From Bacillota bacterium (GTDB lineage: Bacteria; Bacillota; Tb-RUG-66): a stretch of DNA of 5,144 bases. The DNA lies in contig JAEEYS010000145.1 of NCBI GenBank assembly GCA_016288255.1, forward strand, positions 1-5,144, in the 5' to 3' direction. The notes beneath the pieces are model-generated. The model was not told where the DNA came from. It did not search any database and was given only the letters and a program-made list of their open reading frames with translations. The translations under genes and the position numbers were made by a program. Shown here in pieces: positions 1-5,144 of the stretch (positions are counted from its first letter, which is position 1; each line of letters begins with the position of its first letter).

Positions 1-1729
1 CATTTCTGCTGTCAATGGATACTCTCAATCCTTTTTCCTTGTACAGCGCTTCTATTTTTTCCGCATAAGGAACCTGTTCATCCGATACCGGCAAGATCCT
101 TACTTGTTCCGGCGCCAGCCACAGCGGAAAAGCACCTGCAAAATGTTCGATCAAAATCCCGATAAACCGTTCGATACTGCCAAAAACAACTCGGTGCAGC
201 ATGACCGGACGATGTTTTTCTCCATCTGCGCCTACATAGGTCAAATCAAACCGTTCCGGCATCAAAAAGTCTAATTGGATGGTACCGCACTGCCACGTTC
301 TTCCAATGGCGTCTTCCACATGGAAGTCGATCTTCGGGCCGTAAAAAGCACCGTCTCCTTCATTGATCACATAATCCAATCCTTTTTCTTCCAATGCTTC
401 GATCAACGCGTTTGTAGCCATTTCCCAAATTTCATCACTGCCCATGGAATCTTCCGGTTTCGTGGACAATTCCACATGATATTTAAATCCGAAAATACTG
501 TAGACATAGTCGATCAAATCGATAACGCCGATGATTTCGCTTTTGATCTGTTCGGAAGCCATAAAAATATGGGCATCGTCTTGGGTAAAGCATCTTACCC
601 GCATAAGTCCATGCAAAGCGCCCGACATTTCATGCCGATGCACCAACCCCAATTCACAGGTCCTTAACGGCAGATCTCTGTAGCTATGAAGAGAATTTCT
701 ATAAACCAACATCCCGCCGGGGCAGTTCATGGGTTTTACGGCATAGCCTTTTTCGTCGATCGTCGTAAAATACATATTGTCTTTATAATGGTCATAGTGA
801 CCGGATTGATGCCACAGATCTTCCGACAAGATGATCGGCGTTTTGATTTCATGATAATTCCGTTTCACATGTTCTTTCCGCCAAAAATCTTCCAGTTGAT
901 TCCGAATGATCATCCCATTTGGCAAGAAGAAAGGAAATCCGGGTCCTTCCTGTTCCAAAGAGAAGAGTTCCAATTCTCTGCCTAATTTTCTATGATCTCT
1001 TTTCTTTGCTTCTTCTATTTTGTAAATGTATTCATCCAGTAATTTTTGTTTTGGGAAACTTGTCCCATAAATCCTTTGGAGCATTTTATTTTTTTCGTCG
1101 CCTCTCCAGTAAGCGCCCGCCACACTCATCAATTTAACGCATTTTACAGCGCCGGTGGATTTTACGTGAGGGCCTGCGCAAAGATCCGTAAAGTCGCCTT
1201 GTTTATAGAAAGAAATGATTTCATCTTCCGGCAGACGTTCGATCAAATCGACTTTGTAGATCTCACCTTTTTCCTTAAAATAGGCCAGTGCGTCTTCTTT
1301 GGACATCACAAACCGTTCCAGCGGATAATCTTCTTTGATGATCTTTTCCATTTCTTTTTCTATTTTCGGAAAATCTTCTTCCGTAAAGACATGTTCCGTA
1401 TCAAAGTCGTAATAATATCCGTCTTTGATTGCCGGTCCAATGGCTAATTTGACTTCTTCTCCGAACAACCGTTTCACTGCCTGAGCCATAATATGAGATG
1501 TGGTATGGCGATAAGCGTCTTTGCCTTCTTCAGAATCAAAAGTATACACTTCCAAATCCGAATCCTTTTCGATCGCTCTGCTTAATTCCGCCATTTCACC
1601 GTTTAATTTTGCTACTACTGCGTCTTTTGCCAAACTTCTTCCTAGATTTTCCTGAATAAACTCTAATATGCTTTTTCCGCTTTCCGTTTCTTTTTTGCTG
1701 CCATCCGGCAACGTTACTTGAACAATCAT
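1..1729 (-). CDS. thrS: Threonyl-tRNA synthetase, 3' end beyond the window
   Basis: Cytoplasmic class II aminoacyl-tRNA synthetase that charges tRNA-Thr with threonine. The minus-strand frame translates without interruption for 576 residues; the family is about 640, so roughly 60 C-terminal residues lie off the left edge. Domains in order: TGS (about 1-62), editing domain (about 63-225) with HTTSH (H75, H79) and CAGPH (C184, H188), and class II catalytic core (about 245-535). The core has C336 in MNCPGG, motif 2 arginine R365 in HRHEMSGALHG, H387 in DDAHIF and H512 in PVMLHR. C336, H387 and H512 match the three zinc ligands that bind the threonine substrate in E. coli ThrRS. The anticodon-binding domain begins near 538 and is cut. 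The ATG at 1727-1729 is chosen because AGGAGG (1737-1742) sits 7 bases upstream and the protein opens directly with the TGS strand MIVQVTLPDG. Expression is controlled by the T-box leader upstream. All editing and catalytic residues appear intact. Confidence 0.97.
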   Translation of the reverse strand, partial: MIVQVTLPDGSKKETESGKSILEFIQENLGRSLAKDAVVAKLNGEMAELSRAIEKDSDLEVYTFDSEEGKDAYRHTTSHIMAQAVKRLFGEEVKLAIGPAIKDGYYYDFDTEHVFTEEDFPKIEKEMEKIIKEDYPLERFVMSKEDALAYFKEKGEIYKVDLIERLPEDEIISFYKQGDFTDLCAGPHVKSTGAVKCVKLMSVAGAYWRGDEKNKMLQRIYGTSFPKQKLLDEYIYKIEEAKKRDHRKLGRELELFSLEQEGPGFPFFLPNGMIIRNQLEDFWRKEHVKRNYHEIKTPIILSEDLWHQSGHYDHYKDNMYFTTIDEKGYAVKPMNCPGGMLVYRNSLHSYRDLPLRTCELGLVHRHEMSGALHGLMRVRCFTQDDAHIFMASEQIKSEIIGVIDLIDYVYSIFGFKYHVELSTKPEDSMGSDEIWEMATNALIEALEEKGLDYVINEGDGAFYGPKIDFHVEDAIGRTWQCGTIQLDFLMPERFDLTYVGADGEKHRPVMLHRVVFGSIERFIGILIEHFAGAFPLWLAPEQVRILPVSDEQVPYAEKIEALYKEKGLRVSIDSRN

Positions 1730-1736
1730 GGTATGT

Positions 1737-1742
1737 CCTCCT
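1737..1742 (-). promoter_or_regulatory. Ribosome binding site of thrS
   Basis: AGGAGG on the minus strand, 7 bases before the ATG at 1729. It is a full-consensus Shine-Dalgarno sequence and fixes the thrS start. It lies downstream of the T-box terminator, so ribosomes reach it only on read-through transcripts. Confidence 0.9.
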
Positions 1743-1782
1743 CTATCGTAATTTTCTTTATTTTTCTTTTCAGAATCAAAAT

Positions 1783-1815
1783 AAAAAAGCCTATCATCCC
1801 CAAGGGACGATAGAC
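1783..1815 (-). terminator. Regulated intrinsic terminator of the thrS leader
   Basis: On the minus strand GUCUAUCGUCCC (1804-1815) pairs along 12 bases with GGGAUGAUAGGC (1789-1800), including two G-U pairs, around a 3-base loop. Six U residues follow (1783-1788). It forms by default and stops transcription before thrS. Its 5' arm is shared with the antiterminator. Confidence 0.93.
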
Positions 1816-1830
1816 TCGTGGTTCCACCCT
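1803..1830 (-). promoter_or_regulatory. T-box antiterminator helix
   Basis: AGGG (1827-1830) pairs with CCCU (1803-1806) and ACG (1817-1819) with CGU (1807-1809). The pairing leaves the 7-base bulge UGGAACC (1820-1826) and a 7-base loop (1810-1816). This is the canonical T-box antiterminator, stabilised when the bulge pairs with the free tRNA acceptor end. Its 3' strand (1803-1809) lies in the 5' arm of the terminator, so the two structures exclude each other. Confidence 0.92.
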
Positions 1831-1995
1831 ACTTCAGAAAAATATTTTCTCTCTTCTCATTGATAACGGAATGATCCGGCTTGTTAGCACTCAAGGGGTG
1901 GTCATATACCGATTGGTGAGATCTTGCAGCCTTAGGATCTCTCTCTGAAAAAGGCTCGGTATCATCTTCCCTGTCATCGTTTTATTCATACCCTA

Positions 1996-2024
1996 ATCAT
2001 AAAAAAAGTTTTTTTATTTGTCAA
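1996..2024 (-). promoter_or_regulatory. Sigma-A-type promoter of thrS
   Basis: Perfect -35 TTGACA (2019-2024), a 17-base spacer and -10 TATGAT (1996-2001) on the minus strand; the start point is expected near 1989. The -35 box lies only 12 bases beyond the ytxC stop codon, so thrS has its own promoter while ytxC transcripts could also read in. The spacer is almost entirely an A-tract followed by a T-tract. Confidence 0.92.
1999..2017. repeat. A7/T7 palindrome in the thrS promoter spacer
   Basis: On the plus strand ATAAAAAAA (1999-2007), a single G (2008) and TTTTTTTAT (2009-2017) form a perfect odd palindrome with 9-base arms. It fills nearly all of the -35/-10 spacer and touches the -10 box. 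It may cause DNA bending, or form a weak all-AU hairpin at the end of ytxC transcripts. It lacks a GC stem, so it is not called a terminator. Confidence 0.6.
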
Positions 2025-2035
2025 CTCTTATTCTT

Positions 2036-2941
2036 TCAATTCTTCAGATTTTTTATCAGAATAGTTTTGCAAAACTCGCATCCGAAACAAATTTCCAAGC
2101 TGTCTTGAAAAATACCTTCTATCGTTTCCAATATCTCCTTATAACTTTCTTCCTGCAAAAAAGAAAGATTCCCTATTCTATGGATGACTAACTTTTTCGG
2201 CGCGATATTGATCAAAGAACTGATCAGCAGATCATAATGGCGGATGCTCAAATCATCTGTCAGTAAACCTTCCTCTACATATTCCAAACCGATCTTATGA
2301 TACCGATCGTCATATAGCCGAAAAAGTCCTTTTTCATCAAAAACCAAGTGGACGCATTCCAATTTCGCTTCCTGGATCGCCACAAAATGTTTTAACAGCG
2401 CAAGAAATTCCCTGTATTCCTGCTCCATGAAAAAATCTTCCAAAGCTTTTTTGAGTGTTTCTTTCATGATTTCCTGGTACGGTTTGAGCCGAAACCGCAT
2501 AAATCCATCCAATAAGATCTCATTGTTCCAATCCAGATAAGTCTTTAGCTTTTCTTCCAAAATCTCAGCGATTTCTTCCTGATAGATCTTTTCCTTTTTA
2601 TATTTTAAAAGATATTGGTATACCTTATTTTTTTCCCTATGATCCAAATAAGAGTATTCCTCTTCCATTTCCTTTTTGATATAGATCGGCTCAAAATAGC
2701 AAATCAGAAACTTTTTTAAAATATCCTTCACCCGATCCTTGATCTCATCGATATCCGGCAACAGATTTCCACTCACATCCTGTTTTTCCTCGATATCCAA
2801 AAATAAATAATCATACTTTGCGTATCTTTCTTTTTTTACGGTCAAAGGAATCTGTTTTCTTTCATACTCCGCGCATTCCTTTTGTAATCTTTCCATCAAA
2901 AGGTCGGAATGAACAGAAGTTCCGATGGAAAGTATCTGCAT
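2036..2941 (-). CDS. ytxC: YtxC family sporulation-associated protein
   Basis: Probably a YtxC-family protein, 301 residues (the Bacillus protein is about 280). The family is annotated as putative sporulation protein; its biochemical role is unknown. Recognisable family-like stretches are LDGFMRFRLKPY (about 144-155), FFMEQEYREFLALLKHFV (about 170-187) and SSLINIAPKKLVIH (about 241-254). A C-terminal cysteine cluster CFGCEFC (C285, C288, C291) could hold a metal, but that is inference. Residues 85-170 are rich in charged helices. No signal peptide or membrane segment is seen, so it should be cytoplasmic. A start at 2950 would add three residues, but AAGGA (2951-2955) directly abuts that ATG and lies 9 bases from the ATG at 2939-2941, which is preferred. 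The gene follows the DUF6873-like gene after a short gap that holds this ribosome binding site, so the two are surely cotranscribed. Position upstream of thrS matches the Bacillus order and supports the call. Confidence 0.85.
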   Translation of the reverse strand: MQILSIGTSVHSDLLMERLQKECAEYERKQIPLTVKKERYAKYDYLFLDIEEKQDVSGNLLPDIDEIKDRVKDILKKFLICYFEPIYIKKEMEEEYSYLDHREKNKVYQYLLKYKKEKIYQEEIAEILEEKLKTYLDWNNEILLDGFMRFRLKPYQEIMKETLKKALEDFFMEQEYREFLALLKHFVAIQEAKLECVHLVFDEKGLFRLYDDRYHKIGLEYVEEGLLTDDLSIRHYDLLISSLINIAPKKLVIHRIGNLSFLQEESYKEILETIEGIFQDSLEICFGCEFCKTILIKNLKN

Positions 2942-2950
2942 ATACACCAT

Positions 2951-2955
2951 TCCTT
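2951..2955 (-). promoter_or_regulatory. Ribosome binding site deciding the ytxC start
   Basis: AAGGA on the minus strand begins immediately after the stop codon of the upstream gene (2957-2959). It has no spacing to the ATG at 2950 and 9 bases to the ATG at 2941, so it favours the internal start. Confidence 0.7.
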
Positions 2956-2956
2956 T

Positions 2957-3727
2957 TCAATCTTTTGTTAAAAGAGGGATCAAACTGCCTCCGTCTGTGA
3001 TGATTTCATCCGATAACTCTAATATGCTCATTTTTTGCGTTTTTAAAAAACTTTTTAATTCTTCGTATTGAGGATGATGGGTAAGTTTCCCGGTCACGAG
3101 CAGTGTTTCCGGGTCATAGAGTCCCGAACTTCCACCCAAAAATCCTGTATTTAAACCCGGCAGGCGAATGTAATTCGGTTCCAGATAAAAAACTTGAAAT
3201 CCCTGTTCTTTCATTTTCCGATAGATCCCTCTATCCTCCGTAACGACAGCCTTTTCATTGAGGATAGCAACGGAACACTTTGCATATCCCTGATTCACCT
3301 GTATTTTCTGTAAATTTTCCTTTTCAAACTGTTCCAACAAACAAGGATCCGTATATTGAAAAGGATGTATCACCGTTTTATCCACCCTACAAACATTATA
3401 TGCAATATCCAAAGGATAGTTTCTTGCAAGCTTTTTGGAGCCTGCCATTATTTTAAATCCGGCTTTTTTTAAGTTTTGGAACAAAGATTCCGGCGCGTTG
3501 GGCGCCGCCGCAATAAGCTCTCCTCCCATAGGCATCATTTGCATATCGGGATGAGAAGATACCGCTTCATCAAGGATATCAAGCGGTTCTACATACAAAG
3601 GAGTGATCCCCCGTTTGGCTAGCTGCGGTGACAGATCCGGATATCCCGGCGTTTCACCGTTAAACCGAATATCTATCGCCATCAAAGCAACTTGGTTTTT
3701 GGGTAAATAAGGAGATGAAATAAACAT
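2957..3727 (-). CDS. DUF6873-like GME-fold protein, function unknown
   Basis: A 256-residue soluble protein resembling the DUF6873 family, which is assigned the pentein/guanidino-modifying-enzyme fold (arginine deiminase and amidinotransferase relatives). The assignment is from memory of the family pattern. Family-like segments are N-terminal MFISSPYLPK, LDIAYNVCRV (106-115), HPFQYTDP (121-128), NQGYAKCSV (145-153, with C151), VTEDRGIY (162-169), GFLGGSSGLYD (195-205) and DGGSLIPLL (245-253). C151, D165 and H121 are candidate active-site residues, but no classical arginine deiminase Cys-His triad is evident, so activity is open. The frame stays open up to a GTG at 3787, but that codon lies inside the promoter spacer (3782-3798) and cannot be in the mRNA. 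The ATG at 3725-3727 has AAAGG about 6 bases upstream and begins the conserved sequence, so it is preferred. First gene of an operon with ytxC. No signal peptide or membrane segment. Confidence 0.75.
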   Translation of the reverse strand: MFISSPYLPKNQVALMAIDIRFNGETPGYPDLSPQLAKRGITPLYVEPLDILDEAVSSHPDMQMMPMGGELIAAAPNAPESLFQNLKKAGFKIMAGSKKLARNYPLDIAYNVCRVDKTVIHPFQYTDPCLLEQFEKENLQKIQVNQGYAKCSVAILNEKAVVTEDRGIYRKMKEQGFQVFYLEPNYIRLPGLNTGFLGGSSGLYDPETLLVTGKLTHHPQYEELKSFLKTQKMSILELSDEIITDGGSLIPLLTKD

Positions 3728-3775
3728 ATCTTGCCTTTTCTCTTTCTGTTTTACTTTCTTTTTATTATTACCCTC

Positions 3776-3804
3776 ATCATAACGCACCGATTCTTAACCG
3801 TCAA
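3776..3804 (-). promoter_or_regulatory. Sigma-A-type promoter of the DUF6873-like gene and ytxC
   Basis: The minus strand has TTGACG (3799-3804), a 17-base spacer and TATGAT (3776-3781), one mismatch from consensus in the -35 box and one in the -10 box. The expected start point is near 3769, giving a leader of about 40 bases before the ATG at 3727. This rules out the longer GTG start at 3787. Confidence 0.85.
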
Positions 3805-3840
3805 TTTTCTCCCGTTTTACTGTTTTCTTTTGCGCAAAAT

Positions 3841-3878
3841 AAAAAGATCTCTATCGTATGACCTATAGAGATCTTTTT
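3841..3878. terminator. Symmetrical intrinsic terminator after the SDR gene
   Basis: AAAAAGATCTCTAT (3841-3854) and its exact complement ATAGAGATCTTTTT (3865-3878) form a perfect 14-bp stem with a 10-base loop. A T-run follows on either strand (to 3879 on plus; TTTTT then ATTTT on minus). On the minus strand it ends transcription from the SDR gene, whose stop is 55 bases upstream, and separates it from the next promoter at 3804. It could act in both directions, but no plus-strand gene is seen here. The stem is AT-rich with few GC pairs, so efficiency is uncertain. Confidence 0.85.
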
Positions 3879-3933
3879 TAAATGATTTAAATGAGGAGAT
3901 TCTAAAAAAGATATTTCTTATAACATGATATCA

Positions 3934-4677
3934 TTAGTCTCTGTCGTGTAAACTATATCCATCATCAATTACAACAGCCGTTCCACAGATAAAGGCTGCG
4001 TCATCACTTGCCAAATATGCTACCAATTTTCCCAGTTCAGCCGGTTTTGCCCGTTTCTTTGAGAATGTTTCTGCGATTGGATTCATATGGGCTGTCATTT
4101 TGCTTTCTACCGGTCCGGGACAAATTGCATTAACTCTAATCCCATGTGCACCGTATTCTTCTGCTAACCGTTTTGTAAATCCTATTACACCATGTTTTGA
4201 TATAACATAGCTGATCCCGCCGCCTTTGGGAATCAACCCGTTTATAGATGCTGTATTGACAATCACACCTTTTTTGTTACCCATACTTTGCATTACCGGA
4301 ATTACTTTTTTAGATAACATCACCGGTGCTTTTAAATTAATAGCCATTACCAGATCATATAATTTTTCATCGGTTTCCAATAATTTACAGCTTTTATCAA
4401 AAATCCCTGCATTATTGCACAGAATATCGATTTTACCATATTTTTCTACCGTTTTTTCAACTATTTTATCTAGCTCTTCCGTTTTGGTCAAGTCTACTTG
4501 GATTGTCAGGCAATCATTATCCAATTCTTTCAACAAATCGGCAGTTTCTTTTAATCCATCTTCACTAACATCAACGACGACTATTTTGGCTCCTTCTTTT
4601 GCCAATTCCAAACAAATGCCTTGTCCAATACCGGAACCGCCACCTGTAACAATTGCAACTCTATCTTTTAATTTCAT
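3934..4677 (-). CDS. Short-chain dehydrogenase/reductase (classical SDR), substrate unknown
   Basis: Cytoplasmic NAD(P)-dependent oxidoreductase of 247 residues, the normal length for a classical SDR. The Rossmann fold begins at residue 6 with TGGGSGIG (11-18). D36 at the end of the second strand (VVVDVS) predicts preference for NAD(H) over NADP(H). NNAG is at 88-91. The catalytic tetrad is complete: N114 (AINLKAP), S144 (NTASING), Y157 and K161 (YVISK). PG at 187-188 precedes the variable substrate loop (about 190-207), which determines specificity and is not diagnostic here. The C-terminal CGTAVVIDDGYS is typical of the FabG-like branch, but the gene is not near fatty-acid genes, so I do not call it fabG. 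The ATG at 4675-4677 has AAGGAGG (4685-4691) at 7 bases. It follows a TRAP permease gene in the same direction, suggesting that it oxidises or reduces an imported hydroxy acid, sugar acid or similar compound. Confidence 0.93.
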   Translation of the reverse strand: MKLKDRVAIVTGGGSGIGQGICLELAKEGAKIVVVDVSEDGLKETADLLKELDNDCLTIQVDLTKTEELDKIVEKTVEKYGKIDILCNNAGIFDKSCKLLETDEKLYDLVMAINLKAPVMLSKKVIPVMQSMGNKKGVIVNTASINGLIPKGGGISYVISKHGVIGFTKRLAEEYGAHGIRVNAICPGPVESKMTAHMNPIAETFSKKRAKPAELGKLVAYLASDDAAFICGTAVVIDDGYSLHDRD

Positions 4678-4684
4678 AAACTGT

Positions 4685-4691
4685 CCTCCTT
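4685..4691 (-). promoter_or_regulatory. Ribosome binding site of the SDR gene
   Basis: AAGGAGG on the minus strand, 7 bases before the ATG at 4677. Full consensus, suggesting strong independent translation of this gene within the operon. Confidence 0.9.
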
Positions 4692-4693
4692 AA

Positions 4694-4720
4694 ATAAATG
4701 CTTAAATTAAAACCATTTAT
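4694..4720. repeat. Small inverted repeat between the TRAP permease and SDR genes
   Basis: ATAAATG (4694-4700) and CATTTAT (4714-4720) are exact complements around a 13-base AT-rich loop, just before the SDR ribosome binding site. With one GC pair in seven it is weak. It may be chance or a minor mRNA-processing or stability element. The 64-base gap shows no clear promoter or terminator. Confidence 0.35.
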
Positions 4721-4741
4721 AAGATCCTTGCATATCTTTTA

Positions 4742-5144
4742 TTATCCAGCAATCGACGGCAGCCATGTTGAAAAGAACGGAACATACGTCAATATCAGCA
4801 AGACAATAATCTGCAATATAATGAACGGCCAGATCTTCTTAATAATTGTCTCCAATCTGACCTTCGCGACAGATGCCGTTGAAAAAAGACATAGCCCAAA
4901 TGGAGGAGTGATCATGCCTGTGATCCCATTGATAACGAATACAACGCCGAAATGAATAGGATCGATACCTAACTGTGCAATAACCGGTGTCAATACCGGC
5001 AGAGCCATAACCATGATCGCATAAGTGTCCATAAAGCATCCTAAAACCAATACAAGAATATTGATTAAGAGGAATAATACATATTTATTGCTGGAAATTC
5101 CTAAGATCATTTCTGCAATAATTGTCGGTAAACGATGGAATGCC
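4742..5144 (-). CDS. TRAP transporter large permease (DctM type), 5' end beyond the window
   Basis: C-terminal 133 residues of the large membrane subunit of a tripartite ATP-independent periplasmic (TRAP) transporter, which imports organic acids and similar solutes using an ion gradient and an extracellular binding protein. The family is about 425 residues, so about two thirds lie off the right edge. The frame is open through the edge (first codons read AFHRLPTIIAEMILG), so the internal ATG at 5110 is not the start. Family hallmarks are the hydrophobic LGCFMDTYAIMVMALPVL, then GIDPIHFGVVFVIN, the GMITPPFG motif and the closing LTYVPFFSTWLPSIAG. At least three hydrophobic membrane-spanning stretches are visible (about 22-42, 68-95 and 110-128 of the fragment). 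The small permease and binding-protein genes would be expected upstream, beyond 5144. The solute cannot be read from this fragment. Confidence 0.92.
   Translation of the reverse strand, partial: AFHRLPTIIAEMILGISSNKYVLFLLINILVLVLGCFMDTYAIMVMALPVLTPVIAQLGIDPIHFGVVFVINGITGMITPPFGLCLFSTASVAKVRLETIIKKIWPFIILQIIVLLILTYVPFFSTWLPSIAG

Larger units (their letters stand above)
1783..1989 (-). promoter_or_regulatory. Threonine-specific T-box leader (riboswitch) of thrS
   Basis: Untranslated leader that senses uncharged tRNA-Thr and allows thrS transcription when it binds. In Stem I, UACCGA (1956-1961) pairs with UCGGUA (1907-1912). The apical helix GAGAUC (1936-1941) / GAUCUC (1918-1923) carries the distal-loop signature GGCUGCAA, preceded by a CAGAGAG AG-bulge-like run. 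Just below the 1907-1912 helix strand lies UAUG-ACC-A, giving the specifier ACC (1900-1902), a Thr codon followed by a purine as is usual. A second hairpin forms from AGAAAA and UUUUCU arms near 1836-1852. The 14-base T-box AGGGUGGAACCACG is at 1817-1830. Its UGGA (1823-1826) would pair with a tRNA 3' end UCCA, which predicts U as discriminator base in tRNA-Thr. The 5' end is estimated from the -10 box at 1996-2001; the 3' end is the terminator U-tract. Confidence 0.95.

Noticed and set aside
275..1447. Four plus-strand open frames of 72-133 codons
   Set aside because: They lie antisense to thrS, whose minus-strand reading is unmistakable across the whole stretch. They have no ribosome binding site or family resemblance.
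2818..3000. Plus-strand open frame of 60 codons over the ytxC/DUF6873 junction
   Set aside because: It is antisense to two well-supported genes, is short, and has no recognisable protein features.
3888..3900. Plus-strand GAGGAG sequence resembling a ribosome binding site
   Set aside because: No plus-strand open frame with coding character follows it.
3925..3934. Palindrome ATGATATCAT overlapping the SDR stop codon
   Set aside because: A 10-base AT-rich palindrome is expected by chance in this composition, and its position at a gene end suggests no operator role.
4226..4693. Plus-strand open frame of 155 codons
   Set aside because: It is the antisense shadow of the SDR gene, whose catalytic motifs are complete on the minus strand.
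4698..5039. Plus-strand 85-codon frame and minus-strand 66-codon frame
   Set aside because: Both overlap the TRAP permease fragment in other frames; only the permease frame shows family motifs.
1..5144. CRISPR array, insertion sequence, phage or defence system
   Set aside because: No direct-repeat array, transposase or terminal inverted repeats are visible; the window is filled with ordinary metabolic, translation and sporulation-associated genes.

Overview
The window comes from a low-G+C Gram-positive bacterium, most likely an endospore-forming member of the Clostridia/Firmicutes. The reasons are the AT-rich DNA, strong AGGAGG-type ribosome binding sites, consensus sigma-A promoters, a T-box leader in front of a threonyl-tRNA synthetase gene, and a YtxC-type sporulation-associated gene next to thrS. 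That ytxC-thrS neighbourhood is also known from Bacillus. I cannot name genus or species from the sequence alone.

All five protein genes lie on the minus strand, so transcription runs from high to low coordinates. At the right edge (4742-5144) is the C-terminal third of a TRAP-transporter large permease (DctM type). It is followed 64 bases later by a complete short-chain dehydrogenase/reductase (3934-4677) with a strong ribosome binding site. These two look like the end of a transport-plus-oxidoreductase operon, which closes at a symmetrical hairpin terminator (3841-3878).

A new unit starts at a near-consensus sigma-A promoter (3776-3804). It holds a 256-residue protein resembling the DUF6873 family of GME-fold (guanidino-modifying-enzyme-like) proteins (2957-3727), then a YtxC-family protein (2036-2941) six bases further on. 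Close to the ytxC stop lies a perfect TTGACA-17-TATGAT promoter (1996-2024). It drives a threonine-specific T-box leader (about 1783-1989) with ACC specifier, distal loop, antiterminator and overlapping terminator. This leader controls thrS (1-1729), which runs off the left edge about 60 residues before its expected end.

The plus-strand open frames are shadows of these genes; none has family resemblance or a supporting context. I see no mobile element, CRISPR array, tRNA or rRNA gene, and no convincing novel multi-gene system. The points most worth a second look are the uncharacterised GME-fold protein coupled to ytxC under a vegetative-type promoter, and the SDR linked to a TRAP transporter.
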